DNA from: Rhizocola hellebori
Lineage (GTDB): Bacteria > Actinomycetota > Actinomycetes > Mycobacteriales > Micromonosporaceae
Assembly (NCBI RefSeq): GCF_016862955.1
Contig: NZ_BONY01000035.1
Span: 31,529-95,528, forward strand
Length of the DNA stretch: 64,000 nt
Direction of reading: 5' to 3'
Shown here: piece after piece, positions 1 to 8,246 of the stretch
Numbering within the stretch: position 1 is the first letter of the stretch
How the letters are laid out: each line of letters starts with the position of its first letter
Position numbers and translations under genes: made by a program
The notes under the pieces: generated by a model
What the model was told of the DNA's origin: nothing
Databases searched by the model: none
The model's input: only the letters and a program-made list of their open reading frames with translations

Positions 1-207
1 ACGCCCGGCGTCATCACCATGGTGTTGCGCGGGCGCGGATCCACGGTCGTGGTGGTCTTCAACGCCACCCCGGCCACGGTCACCCAGCGGGTACCGGGCC
101 TGGGCTCGCTGACGGCAGTGCCGTCGGTCGACCCGGCCATGGCGGGTGCCACCTACAACGGGACCACCTTCTCGGTTCCGGCCCGGACGGTCGCCGTCTT
201 CCGCTGA
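1..207 (+). CDS. C-terminal end of a pullulanase/alpha-amylase-type enzyme (partial)
   Basis: Only the last 68 codons are inside the window; the reading frame is open from base 1 and stops at TGA 205-207. The tail is beta-strand-like with runs such as STVVVVFNATP, a valine-rich stretch, and ends in PARTVAVFR, the usual ending of the all-beta C-terminal domain (DUF3372-like) of secreted pullulanases and related GH13 enzymes, where the strand formed by 'T-V-A-V-F' closes the domain. The catalytic region is upstream of the window, so the specific activity (debranching alpha-1,6 bonds versus another glycosidase) is an inference from the tail alone. A perfect intrinsic terminator follows 10 bases after the stop. 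Confidence 0.5.
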   Translation, partial: TPGVITMVLRGRGSTVVVVFNATPATVTQRVPGLGSLTAVPSVDPAMAGATYNGTTFSVPARTVAVFR

Positions 208-217
208 CGTACCAAAC

Positions 218-249
218 AAAGAGGGGCTCTTGTCAAAGAGCCCCTCTTT
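218..249. terminator. Bidirectional intrinsic terminator
   Basis: A perfect 14-bp inverted repeat (AAAGAGGGGCTCTT at 218-231 and its complement at 236-249) with a 4-base loop GTCA. Because the arms start with AAA and end with TTT, it gives an A/U-flanked hairpin on both strands. It separates the convergent pullulanase-type gene and the aminopeptidase gene and probably terminates both. Confidence 0.85.
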
Positions 250-260
250 CGTGTCCGGAG

Positions 261-1724
261 CTAGCCGGGCAGGCGCGGGCCCGCTTCGCGCTGGGCGGCG
301 AGCCAGGTTTCCACCTCGTCGGCGGTGCGGGGCAGCCCGTCGGAGAGGATCTTGCAGCCGGTGGCGGTGACGAGCACGTCGTCTTCGATGCGGATGCCGA
401 TGCCGCGCAGCTCCTCGGGCACCAGCTCGTCCTCGGGCTGGAAGTAGAGCCCCGGCTCGTTGGTGAGCACGTAGCCCTCGGCGAGCTCGCCGTCGCGGTA
501 CTTCTCCATACGCGCGTTGGAGCAGTCGTGGACATCGATGCCGAGCATGTGCCCGAAGCCGTGCAGCGTCCACCGGCGGTAGATCATCGAGTCCTTGTCC
601 ATCGCCTCGTCGACGCTGCCGGGCAGGATGCCCAGGTCTTTGAGGCCCTCGGCGAGCACGCGCATGCACGTCTGGTGCACGTCGGTGAACTTCACGCCCG
701 GTTTGATGAACTCCATGCCGGCCTGTTGGGAGGCGTGGACAATGTCGTAGACCTGCCGCTGCAGCGGGGTGAACCGCCCGGAGATGGGCAGCGTGCGGGT
801 GACGTCGGCGGTGTAGAGGTTGCGGTTCTCCACGCCCATGTCGGCCAGCAGCAACTCGCCCGGGGTGGTGACGCCGTCGTTGCGGATCCAGTGCAGGATC
901 GCCGCGTGCGCGCCGACGCCGACGATCGAGCTGTAGCCCACGCCGTTGCCGTCATGCCGGGCCCGCAGGCCGAAGATCCCCTCGACCAGGCGCTCGGACA
1001 CCGCGCGGTCGGCGGGCAGCACGCGGGCCACGTCCTCGAAGCCGCGTACGGTGGCGTCGATGGCGTCCTGCAGCTGCGCGATCTCCCACTCGTCCTTGAC
1101 GAGCTTCAACTCGGAGATCACCCAGGCCAGCTCGGCGTCGCGCTCCGGGTTGGTCTGGCGGATCGCTTTGTCGACACGTGGGTCCAGGCCGCGCAGGACG
1201 CGGGTGCGGCCGGGCGCGAAGTCATCCAGCGGCAGGTCATCGAGATGGGCTGCCTCGACACCAAGCTCGGCGCTCTTCTCGCGCAGCGTGTGCCGGCGGC
1301 CGATCCACAGCTCGCCGTAGAAGCGGTCCTTGAAGAACTCGTCGGTGTCGCGCGGCGAACGCGGCCGGACATAGAGCAGCGCGTCATGTCCCGAGCCGTT
1401 CGGGCGCAGCACCAGCACGCTCTCCGGCTCGTGCTCGCCGGTCAGGTAGACAAAGTCGCTGCCGGGCCGGAACGGGAAGCTGGTGTCGTTCGCGCGGACC
1501 ATCTCGCGACCGCTCGGGATCACGATGGTCTCGCCGGGGAAGGCGGCGCTAACCGCTGAGCGCCGCTTCGAGTAGTTGGGCGCTTCTGTCACAAGGGCGA
1601 CTGGCAGCTCCGTGTCGCGCCAGCCCTTGCGCATGAACTCCAGGAACTTCGGCGGGTAAGCCGGATCGTGCGACTCGGTTCCTTCCGGGACCGAATCTTT
1701 TCCTGGGTTTTCTGCAACCGCCAT
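261..1724 (-). CDS. pepP: Xaa-Pro aminopeptidase (M24B, aminopeptidase P)
   Basis: 487 residues, the usual length for bacterial aminopeptidase P, which removes an N-terminal residue preceding proline in the cytosol. An AMP_N (creatinase N-terminal) domain spans about 40-180 (FPFRPGSDFVYLTG) and the pita-bread M24 domain about 215-465. All five dinuclear-metal ligands are visible: D295 (ADMGVE), D307 (YTADVTR), H392 (HGFGHMLG), E423 (TNEPGLYF) and E447 (GIRIEDDV). The ATG is preceded by GGAGGAGAC, an excellent ribosome-binding site, so the start is secure. It is divergent from asnB with only 60 bases between the starts, implying back-to-back promoters. The N-terminal ~25 residues are polar and not a signal peptide. 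Confidence 0.93.
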   Translation of the reverse strand: MAVAENPGKDSVPEGTESHDPAYPPKFLEFMRKGWRDTELPVALVTEAPNYSKRRSAVSAAFPGETIVIPSGREMVRANDTSFPFRPGSDFVYLTGEHEPESVLVLRPNGSGHDALLYVRPRSPRDTDEFFKDRFYGELWIGRRHTLREKSAELGVEAAHLDDLPLDDFAPGRTRVLRGLDPRVDKAIRQTNPERDAELAWVISELKLVKDEWEIAQLQDAIDATVRGFEDVARVLPADRAVSERLVEGIFGLRARHDGNGVGYSSIVGVGAHAAILHWIRNDGVTTPGELLLADMGVENRNLYTADVTRTLPISGRFTPLQRQVYDIVHASQQAGMEFIKPGVKFTDVHQTCMRVLAEGLKDLGILPGSVDEAMDKDSMIYRRWTLHGFGHMLGIDVHDCSNARMEKYRDGELAEGYVLTNEPGLYFQPEDELVPEELRGIGIRIEDDVLVTATGCKILSDGLPRTADEVETWLAAQREAGPRLPG

Positions 1725-1784
1725 GTCTCCTCCACCGTTTTATGTTCGAGCTTAACGCGGCCAGGAATATGGGAGGATGTCATC

Positions 1785-3731
1785 GTGTGCGGTATCTTAG
1801 CCTTCTTTAGTAGTCATGGCATGGTTCGTGGCTTTCAGCCGCGTCTCGCGGATGCGCTTGAGCTCCTCCATCACCGGGGCCCCGATGACACCGGCCTGGA
1901 GGTGGTGGACGATGATGCGATTTTTGCCCATAAAAGGCTCGCCATCATCGATGTTGAACTATCGAAGGAGCCGCTGCCGTACCTCGATCGCTACCTGCTC
2001 ACCTTTAACGGCGAGATTTACAACTACTTGGAGCTGCGCGAGGAGCTGATACGCGAGCACGGCGCGCAGTTCGCCACCAACGGCGACGGCGAGGTGGTGG
2101 TCGCCGGATTCCACTACTGGGGCGAGGCGGTTCTCGACCGGCTGCGCGGCATGTTCGCCTTCGTGATCTGGGACCGAGAGCAGCGGAGGGCTTTCGGGGC
2201 GCGGGATCCCTTTGGCATCAAGCCGATGCACTACCTGCAGACCGACGACGGGCTGTTCCTGGCCAGCGAGAAGAAAGCGCTGCTGCCCTTCGCCGACGGC
2301 GAGGTGGACCCCGAGCAGCTCTCGCATTTGCTGACCTTCCAATACGTGCCCGAGCCGTCGACGCTGCACCACGGCATCAAACGCATTGGCGCAGGGGAAT
2401 GTCTTACCTGGGCGCCCGACGAGCAGATGGTGATGCGGCGCTATTTCCGGCCGGTGTTTCATCCGATCCCGGTGTCGGACAACGCCAAAATCTTCCATGA
2501 CATCCAGGACGCGCTGCGTGAGAGCGTGCGCCTGCACATGCGCTCCGATGTTCCGGTGGGCGCCTTCCTTTCCAGCGGCATCGACTCGACGTCGGTCGTC
2601 GCGCTGGCCCGGGAGTTCAATCCGGACATCCTCACCTTCACGGTCGGGTTCGACGTCGCCGGGTACTCGGAAATCGACATCGCTCAAGAGTCGGCCCGGG
2701 CGCTGGGGGTGACCACGATCCCCACCAAGATCAATGCCTACGACATGATGGAGGCGCTGCCGCGCATCGTGTGGCACCTCGACGATCCGGTGGCCGATCC
2801 GTCGCTGGTTCCGCTTTACTACGTCGCCAAGACCGCCGCGGAGCATGTCACCGTAGTCCTTTCAGGTGAGGGCGCCGATGAATTCTTTGGCGGGTACCTG
2901 ATCTACCGCGAGCCGCTTTCGCTGGCGATGCTGACCCGCCTGCCCGACCCGATGCGCCGCGGGCTCAAAGCCGTGTCGCGGGCGATTCCCAACGGCATCA
3001 GGGGAAAGAGCTTCCTGGAGCGGGGCACGACCCCGCTGGAGGAGCGTTTCAGCGGCAACGCCCGCATCTTCAGCGCCGACGACGAGATCCGCCGGGTGCT
3101 CAAACGCAACGCGGGCGGGGCCCGCTACACCGACATCACGAAGCCTTACTACGCCGAGGCTTGCGCCGATGGCCTGGACGACGTGACCAAGATGCAGTAC
3201 GTCGACATGAGCACGTGGCTGCGCGGCGACATCCTCGTCAAGGCCGACCGGATGTCCATGGCGCACTCGCTGGAGTTGCGGGTGCCCTTCCTCGACCGGG
3301 ATGTGTGGGCGGTGGCCTCCAAACTGCCGCAGGCGCTCAAGGTCCCGGCTGGGTCGCGTACCACGAAATGGGCCATGCGCCAGGCGATGGCGCAGGTGGT
3401 GCCGCCCTCCATCGTCAACCGGCCCAAGCTCGGCTTCCCTGTGCCGACAAGGGTTTGGCTGGCGAACGAGATGTACGAGTGGGCGCGCGACATTCTGCAC
3501 AACTCAGGAGCGGGCGACCTCATCAATCTGTCCTATGTGGAGGAATTGCTCCGCGACCACAAGGCGGGCCGGGCCGACAACTCACGCAAAATCTGGACCA
3601 TTCTCGTCTTCTGCGTCTGGCACGCCATCTTCGTCACCAAGACACTCGACCCGGGAATCGGGCGCAACGAGTCGGCTCTGCTGACCAAGCCGCCTACAGC
3701 TGCCCACTCAGTTGAGCAAACCCTCGCTTGA
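1785..3731 (+). CDS. asnB: Asparagine synthetase B, glutamine-hydrolysing
   Basis: 648 residues; makes asparagine from aspartate, ATP and glutamine. The start is set by the class-II glutaminase nucleophile: GTG 1785 is followed directly by TGC, giving (V)CGILAFF with Cys2 exposed after Met removal, and GGGAGGA lies 7 bases upstream. The longer open frame upstream has no such feature. Domains: Ntn glutaminase (1-~210, with HHRGPDD and the NGEIYNY motif) and the PP-loop synthetase domain (~240-600) with SSGIDSTSVVA as the SGGxDSS-type ATP loop and SGEGADEFFGGY downstream. Length matches the actinobacterial AsnB class (M. tuberculosis Rv2201 is similar). The 3' end overlaps the convergent metallo-hydrolase by 38 bases. 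AsnB-like amidotransferases that amidate peptidoglycan or antibiotics share the fold, so the exact acceptor is inferred. Confidence 0.9.
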   Translation: MCGILAFFSSHGMVRGFQPRLADALELLHHRGPDDTGLEVVDDDAIFAHKRLAIIDVELSKEPLPYLDRYLLTFNGEIYNYLELREELIREHGAQFATNGDGEVVVAGFHYWGEAVLDRLRGMFAFVIWDREQRRAFGARDPFGIKPMHYLQTDDGLFLASEKKALLPFADGEVDPEQLSHLLTFQYVPEPSTLHHGIKRIGAGECLTWAPDEQMVMRRYFRPVFHPIPVSDNAKIFHDIQDALRESVRLHMRSDVPVGAFLSSGIDSTSVVALAREFNPDILTFTVGFDVAGYSEIDIAQESARALGVTTIPTKINAYDMMEALPRIVWHLDDPVADPSLVPLYYVAKTAAEHVTVVLSGEGADEFFGGYLIYREPLSLAMLTRLPDPMRRGLKAVSRAIPNGIRGKSFLERGTTPLEERFSGNARIFSADDEIRRVLKRNAGGARYTDITKPYYAEACADGLDDVTKMQYVDMSTWLRGDILVKADRMSMAHSLELRVPFLDRDVWAVASKLPQALKVPAGSRTTKWAMRQAMAQVVPPSIVNRPKLGFPVPTRVWLANEMYEWARDILHNSGAGDLINLSYVEELLRDHKAGRADNSRKIWTILVFCVWHAIFVTKTLDPGIGRNESALLTKPPTAAHSVEQTLA

Positions 3732-4506
3732 CGGCGATGCGGGACTGGGCCAGACCGTCCTGGCCCCACTGATTCAGGGGACTCGCCGCGACCACCCGCT
3801 CCTGCGGGGCGGCGTCGGCGTGCCCCTCGCGGATGAGCCAGTCCAGGCGGGTCAGCAGGTCGTGCTGGGCGTCGAGGAAGTCGCGGCCGACCGGCTCGCC
3901 GTGGCCGGGCACGATGACCGTCTGCGGGCCGCACAGGGTTTGCAGCTGCGCCAGCGCTTCGGGCCATTCCAGCGGGTAGGCGTCCTCGAAGGCGGGCGGC
4001 GCTCCCTGCTCCACCAGGTCGCCCGCGACCAGCACGCCATCGACCCGTGCCACTATGTCGCCGGCGGTGTGGCCGCGGCCGTGGTGGCTCAGCACCACTT
4101 CGCGCCCGCCGAGCTGGATGGTGGCTTCGCGCCCGACCAGCTGGTTCGGCGGGACTATCCGCACCTGGCTCAGATCCAAGCCGTATTCCGCCTCCCACTC
4201 CAGCCGCCAGTGTTCGCCGCGCTCGGCCAGCTCCTTCGCGGTGTCGGGATGCCCCCAGATCGGCGCGCCTTCGGGCGCGAGCACGGCATTGCCAAAGCAG
4301 TGGTCGAAATGGAAATGCGTGTTGACCAACGCGAACTCAAGCGGTGTCACCTGCCGCACCGCCTCGCCCAGCTCGCCGCCCTGGGCGTGATCGGAGAGCG
4401 TGTCGATCAGCAGAGCCCGCTCGTCTCCCACGATGAGCGTGCAGTTCACGTTGAACGCGGGATAAGGCAGCAGATAGACCCGGTCAGCGATCTCGGTGAA
4501 CCTCAT
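3694..4506 (-). CDS. MBL-fold metallo-hydrolase
   Basis: 270 residues of the metallo-beta-lactamase fold. The metal motif HFHFDH is at 64-69, followed by further candidate ligands in the HHGRGHTAGD region and the C-terminal VPGHGEP. Substrate is not indicated by sequence; relatives include glyoxalase-II-like thioesterases and lactonases. It is the last gene of a minus-strand operon: its ATG overlaps the stop of the thioesterase-like gene as ATGA, implying translational coupling. The pairing of a hot-dog acyl-CoA thioesterase-like protein and an MBL hydrolase suggests they act on related thioesters, but that is inference. Its 3' end runs 38 bases into asnB on the other strand. Confidence 0.85.
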   Translation of the reverse strand: MRFTEIADRVYLLPYPAFNVNCTLIVGDERALLIDTLSDHAQGGELGEAVRQVTPLEFALVNTHFHFDHCFGNAVLAPEGAPIWGHPDTAKELAERGEHWRLEWEAEYGLDLSQVRIVPPNQLVGREATIQLGGREVVLSHHGRGHTAGDIVARVDGVLVAGDLVEQGAPPAFEDAYPLEWPEALAQLQTLCGPQTVIVPGHGEPVGRDFLDAQHDLLTRLDWLIREGHADAAPQERVVAASPLNQWGQDGLAQSRIAVKRGFAQLSGQL

Positions 4507-4883
4507 AGCCGCTCCAAGAATCGTTGCCTGTCTACGGCTACCCGGTGCACGGTGCCCTTCGCGGCCACCGTTTCGCCGTCGAGCAGGACCACGTCGAAAG
4601 TGAGCTTCCTGCCCTCGACCGCGGTCAGGGTCGCCTGGGCGGTCACCGCCCGCCCGACCGGGGTGGCCGACAGATGGTCCAGCTCTATCCTTACGCCCAC
4701 GGTGCTCTGACCGGGCTCAAGCGCTTTGGCCACAGCGGCCACGGTGGCCTCCTCGACCAGCGCCACCACCCGCGGCGTGCCCAGCACGGGGACGTCGCCG
4801 GAACCGAGCGCCACCGCGGTGTCCGCGCCGGAAACGGTCAACGCGACGGAAGCGGTCAGGCCGGGGGACAGCTGATGTTCCAT
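4503..4883 (-). CDS. Hot-dog thioesterase-like protein (FlK-like family)
   Basis: 126 residues. The sequence follows the pattern of the family of fluoroacetyl-CoA thioesterase FlK and its many housekeeping relatives: an early VLGTPRVVALVEEAT segment (Thr and Glu of the FlK triad), then HLSATPVG (His), then paired strands ending in an R-V-A-V motif. FlK uses a Thr/Glu/His triad, and all three positions have a matching residue here; whether fluoroacetyl-CoA itself is a substrate cannot be told and is unlikely. Start chosen at ATG 4883, 10 bases after the stop of the preceding PH-domain gene; the longer frame upstream is the antisense shadow of other coding sequence. Stop overlaps the MBL gene start (ATGA). 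Confidence 0.72.
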   Translation of the reverse strand: MEHQLSPGLTASVALTVSGADTAVALGSGDVPVLGTPRVVALVEEATVAAVAKALEPGQSTVGVRIELDHLSATPVGRAVTAQATLTAVEGRKLTFDVVLLDGETVAAKGTVHRVAVDRQRFLERL

Positions 4884-4893
4884 GCGGTTCAGC

Positions 4894-6222
4894 CTAATGT
4901 CCGCCGGTGGTTGGCGGGGTGAGTGCGGCCGCGCGGGCGGCGTGGGAACGGGCGGCGAGGTCGCGGGCCCAGGCGCGGGCTTCCTCGACGGGACGATGCG
5001 CCGCGCTGACCGGGGTGCTGCCGGCGACGTCGGCGTGGACGGTGGCCACGCCCAGGCGGCGCTGCCACGGCCCCTGGGTGAGCCGGACACTCTGGATCCG
5101 TCCATACGGGACGATGGTCAGCGTGCGCGTGGCGAAGCCGTCGACGGCGCCGAAGACCTCGTCGTGCAGGCCCGCGGCGAGCACGCGGGCGCGAAGCGGG
5201 GCGAGCCAGCGGACCCTGCGCGGCACCGGGGTCATCGGCAGGTTCGCCGGGTCCACGCCCGGCATGACGTAGGGCATGACCGCGCGGGCTTCCTCGAGCG
5301 TGGCCACCGGAAGCAGCCGGTCGGTCTCGGCTTTGCCGCCCTCGGAGGCGACGCTGGTCTGTCCGGCGACCGCCAGCGTGACACGCAGCCAGGCCTTGGC
5401 CCGCCACAGCAGCGGCCAGGTCAGGGTCAGCGATTGGATGCGGTGCACCGGTACCACCTGGCTGCGCGAGTTCAGCAGGCCGTGGCGGATGCGCAGCTTG
5501 CCGTCGGCGCTGCGGGCCAGGCGGAAGTCCCAGAAGTTCAGCGTGCGCATGACGGGGGCGCCGATGGTCGCGACGAAGGCGCTGATCATGGCGGCGATGG
5601 TGAAGAAACCGCGATCCTCGTTGAAGACCAGCTGCGAGGCGATGTAGAGCACCGCGATGGGCGTGAACATCACCGGCGGGGTGAGGAGCTGGCTGAACAC
5701 CACGGCGTTGTTGTCGACCCGGCGCAGCTCGTGCTCGGTTTCCTCTTCGACGACCGCCGTGCTGTGGCCCCCGCTGAGGGCGAGCAGCTGGCTTCGCAGC
5801 GCCAGCGCCTCCGGCATGGGCAGGAAGGCGAGCGGCGCTTCGGAGCGCTGCGCCCCGGCCACGTCGAGCTTCAGCTCGGCCAGGCCGAATGGCTTGGCCT
5901 GGAACGGCTGCATCACCTCGATGGCCTGCAGGCGCTCCAGCGGTACGGTGCGTACCCGGCGCGAAATCAGGCCTTCGTAAATGCGCAGCTCCCGCCCGAT
6001 CACCTCATATCCGGTGAAGCGCCAGGCGATGGTGGAGTAGATGAGCAGGATGACGAACAGGCCGGCGACCACGGCCAGCCAGGTCCAGAAGTGGAGCTGC
6101 TGAAGGCTTCGCCATGACATCGCCACCACCGCGAGCACGAACAGCCGCAAGCCTTTGAGCACCGGGCTGAGCGGATGCAGCCGTTGCCGGGTGATCAGCG
6201 CATGGCCGTTTTCCTGGGTCAC
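4894..6222 (-). CDS. PH-domain membrane protein, YdbT-like (three bPH_2 repeats)
   Basis: 442 residues. Two transmembrane pairs (about 20-65 and 175-225) are interleaved with three bacterial PH (bPH_2/DUF304) modules, each with the marker strand pattern YEVIGRELRIYEGLISRRVR, KLRIRHGLLNSRSQVVP and TRTLTIVPYGRIQSVRL. This is the architecture of Bacillus YdbT, which with its partner YdbS was linked to resistance to antimicrobial peptides; the molecular role is unknown. The start GTG 6222 overlaps the stop of the YdbS-like gene as GTGA, and the N-terminus MTQENGHALITRQRLHPLSP is the standard family opening ('WRRLHPLSP'), so the start is well supported. Confidence 0.85.
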   Translation of the reverse strand: MTQENGHALITRQRLHPLSPVLKGLRLFVLAVVAMSWRSLQQLHFWTWLAVVAGLFVILLIYSTIAWRFTGYEVIGRELRIYEGLISRRVRTVPLERLQAIEVMQPFQAKPFGLAELKLDVAGAQRSEAPLAFLPMPEALALRSQLLALSGGHSTAVVEEETEHELRRVDNNAVVFSQLLTPPVMFTPIAVLYIASQLVFNEDRGFFTIAAMISAFVATIGAPVMRTLNFWDFRLARSADGKLRIRHGLLNSRSQVVPVHRIQSLTLTWPLLWRAKAWLRVTLAVAGQTSVASEGGKAETDRLLPVATLEEARAVMPYVMPGVDPANLPMTPVPRRVRWLAPLRARVLAAGLHDEVFGAVDGFATRTLTIVPYGRIQSVRLTQGPWQRRLGVATVHADVAGSTPVSAAHRPVEEARAWARDLAARSHAARAAALTPPTTGGH

Positions 6223-6716
6223 AGGCCCTCGCCGCGGTCTTCGCCGAGGGCGGCGAGACGGTCGCGCAGCCGGGTCGCCTCGTCGGGGCGCAGGCCCGGG
6301 ATGAACGCGTCGCTCGCCGCGGCGGCGGTGTGCAGGCGGACCGTGGCAATGTTGAACATTCGTTCCAGCGGCCCGGCCGTGACGTCGACGAACTGCATCC
6401 GCGCGTAGGGGACGATCGACAGCCGCCGGATCATCCGGCCGTGCCGCACCAGCAGGTCGCGGTCGCGCTCGGCGTATCCGTAGGAGCGCACCGCCAGCGT
6501 GCCGAAGATGGCGCCGATGATGTTGAGGACCAGAACCGCGGCGCCGACTGCCACCGCCCACCACGACTGCGTGAACAACCAGGCGATGGCGCTGCCGCCG
6601 AGCAGGACCACCAGCCAGATGGCGCGTTCGGTGAGCTCGGCGGCGATGAGCCGGGAGGAGACCGGACGCCACTGGAAGGAGTCGGGCCATGGGTCGAGAG
6701 CGCTGAGCGACTGCAC
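6219..6716 (-). CDS. PH-domain membrane protein, YdbS-like
   Basis: 165 residues: a cytosolic N-terminus with WRPVSSRLIAAELTERAIW, two membrane helices (about 30-50 and 54-76), then one bPH_2 domain (YGYAERDRDLLVRHGRMIRR, RLSIVPYARMQFVDV). YdbS-like proteins occur as the obligate small partner directly upstream of YdbT-like proteins, as here, and the two are translationally coupled (GTGA). This is the first gene of the four-gene minus-strand operon (6716 down to 3694). The ATG at 6716 is followed by a family-typical start; no strong ribosome-binding site is visible upstream. Confidence 0.85.
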   Translation of the reverse strand: MQSLSALDPWPDSFQWRPVSSRLIAAELTERAIWLVVLLGGSAIAWLFTQSWWAVAVGAAVLVLNIIGAIFGTLAVRSYGYAERDRDLLVRHGRMIRRLSIVPYARMQFVDVTAGPLERMFNIATVRLHTAAAASDAFIPGLRPDEATRLRDRLAALGEDRGEGL

Positions 6717-6733
6717 GTATCGAGACTAGAGGA

Positions 6734-6931
6734 TCAGCTCAACGACGCCCGCTCGCGCAGGAACCCGCGAGCGTCCAGGAAGGCTGAGAGTTTTTCCAGG
6801 TGATCATCGCAGGCGAGCCAGGTCTTGCGGCGCTGCGGCGTGTGCAGCTTCGGATTGTTCCAGTGCAGTTGCCAGGTCGCGGGCGCGCGGCAGCCCTTGC
6901 TGGAGCAGATCGGGGGTTCATCGTCGGCCAC
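6734..6931 (-). CDS. Small actinobacterial protein with a putative zinc site
   Basis: 65 residues. C9, C14, C41 and H44 (ICSSKGC ... WLACDDH) form a plausible C-x4-C...C-x2-H zinc knuckle. Highly conserved-looking core with HWNNPKLHTPQRRKTWLAC. Members of this family are common in actinobacteria beside the PH-domain genes and have been mis-labelled 'acetone carboxylase' in databases; the size rules out a carboxylase subunit. Function unknown. It lies 17 bases upstream of the YdbS-like gene and may be the operon's leading gene. Confidence 0.75.
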   Translation of the reverse strand: MADDEPPICSSKGCRAPATWQLHWNNPKLHTPQRRKTWLACDDHLEKLSAFLDARGFLRERASLS

Positions 6932-6953
6932 AGATCAAGCCTAGTAAAAGAAA

Positions 6954-6981
6954 AAAACCGAGCTGTAAATCGCTCGGTTTT
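6954..6981 (-). terminator. Intrinsic terminator of a minus-strand transcript
   Basis: AAAACCGAGC (6954-6963) pairs with GCTCGGTTTT (6972-6981), loop of 8. Read on the minus strand the hairpin is followed by seven T residues and a second T-rich stretch, the canonical rho-independent shape; on the plus strand only four T follow. No annotated minus-strand gene ends here, so it implies an unannotated transcript from the right. Confidence 0.75.
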
Positions 6982-7130
6982 ATGTGGCGTGCCGGGCGGC
7001 CACGGGGGAAGCCGCCCGGCAACGCGCAAATATTAACCAGGCCGTGAGCGCTAGGGGAAGAGGGGCCACCCCGTCCGTTTGGTTGATTTTCTGCGACCGA
7101 GTCGTTGCTCCCAGTAACCGCTCGGGCGAA
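6954..7130 (-). ncRNA. Candidate small RNA in the moxR upstream region
   Basis: The 286-base gap between the small zinc protein and moxR holds no convincing ORF. On the minus strand, upstream of the terminator, is a perfect 10-bp hairpin (6991-7000 with 7011-7020) whose 10-base loop contains five consecutive C on that strand, and further upstream a C-rich stretch with CCCC runs. The arrangement of C-rich loops followed by a terminator recalls the actinobacterial 6C RNA class, but the loops have fewer than six C and the second stem is unclear, so the identity is open. The 5' end is not defined. The same gap must also contain the moxR promoter on the plus strand. Confidence 0.3.
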
Positions 7131-7217
7131 ACGCCTGAATCGGCCCATTTAGGGATGCTCTGTGCGACGCTTGAGAGCGACATCGCCCACCCCTGTCCGC
7201 TGTGGAGGACCTAAGAA

Positions 7218-8246
7218 ATGACGGCCGAGCTCGCCGAGATCGCTACGCCCGAACCGGATCAGCCTTCCCCGGCCATCGATGCGTCGCTGCTGGAACGGGC
7301 GATGTTCGAGGTCAAGAAGGTGATCGTCGGGCAGGACCTGCTGGTCGAGCGGATGTTCGTGGCGCTGCTGGGCAAGGGGCACTGCCTGCTCGAGGGGGTG
7401 CCCGGAGTGGCCAAGACCCTTGCCGTGCAAACAGTGGCGACGGTGGTGGGGGGCAGCTTCGCCCGCATCCAGTTCACTCCCGATCTCGTTCCGGCCGACA
7501 TCGTGGGCACCCGGATCTACCGCACCGGCTCGGAACGCTTCGACGTGGAGCTCGGGCCGATCTTCGTCAACTTCCTGCTCGCCGACGAAATCAACCGGGC
7601 GCCGGCCAAGGTGCAGTCGGCACTGCTGGAGGTGATGGCGGAAAGGCAGGTCTCGCTGGGGGGCAAGACCCATACCGTGCCCGACCCGTTCCTGGTCATG
7701 GCCACCCAGAACCCGATCGAGCAGGAGGGCGTCTACCCGCTGCCGGAAGCCCAGCGCGATCGCTTCTTGCTCAAGATTCTCGTCGGGTACCCGACCGACA
7801 GCGAAGAACGCGAAATCGTTTACCGGATGGGGGCCACCACGCCGCGGGCAAGCCGGATCCTCGACCCCAGCCAGCTGATCGAGCTGCAGGAGCGGGCGGA
7901 CCGGGTCTTCGTGCACAACGCGCTGGTCGACTATGCCGTCCGGCTGGTCCTCGCGACGCGTACTCCCGCCGACTTCGGGATGCCCGATGTGGCGCAGCTG
8001 ATTCAATACGGCGCGAGCCCGCGGGCGTCGCTGGGCCTGGTGCGGGCCACCCGCGCCCTCGCGCTGTTGCGGGGTCGCGACTATGCCCTGCCGCAGGATC
8101 TGCAGGACATCGCGCCGGACGTGTTACGCCACCGGCTTGTGCTCAGTTACGACGCGCTGGCCGACGAGATCGCCCCGGACACGATCGTCGAGCGGGTGCT
8201 GGAAACGGTGCCGCTGCCGACGGTGGCGCCAAGGCAATCAGCGTGA
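7218..8246 (+). CDS. moxR: MoxR-family AAA+ ATPase
   Basis: 342 residues. AAA+ core with Walker A GVPGVAKT, Walker B LLADEINR, sensor-1 ATQNP and the arginine-finger region PEAQRDRFLLK. MoxR ATPases act as chaperones or metal-insertion factors together with VWA-domain proteins; the substrate here is unknown. Strong ribosome-binding site GGAGG at 7204-7208, ten bases before ATG. First gene of a coupled operon: the DUF58 gene starts inside its stop codon (GTGA). Orthologous position to M. tuberculosis moxR1 (Rv1479). Confidence 0.93.
   Translation: MTAELAEIATPEPDQPSPAIDASLLERAMFEVKKVIVGQDLLVERMFVALLGKGHCLLEGVPGVAKTLAVQTVATVVGGSFARIQFTPDLVPADIVGTRIYRTGSERFDVELGPIFVNFLLADEINRAPAKVQSALLEVMAERQVSLGGKTHTVPDPFLVMATQNPIEQEGVYPLPEAQRDRFLLKILVGYPTDSEEREIVYRMGATTPRASRILDPSQLIELQERADRVFVHNALVDYAVRLVLATRTPADFGMPDVAQLIQYGASPRASLGLVRATRALALLRGRDYALPQDLQDIAPDVLRHRLVLSYDALADEIAPDTIVERVLETVPLPTVAPRQSA

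Noticed and set aside
1668..1784. Longer asnB start upstream of GTG 1785
   Set aside because: Class-II glutaminases need Cys directly after the start; TGC follows GTG 1785 and the ribosome-binding site is placed for it.
4882..6117. Plus-strand open frame of 411 codons over the PH-domain genes
   Set aside because: Composition (Asp/Gly/Arg/His-rich) is typical of a GC-skewed antisense frame; the minus-strand YdbT-like gene is clear.
6954..7217. Assignment to 6C RNA, tmRNA, RNase P or SRP RNA
   Set aside because: Size and conserved cores do not fit tmRNA, RNase P or SRP; the 6C comparison fails because no loop has six or more C.
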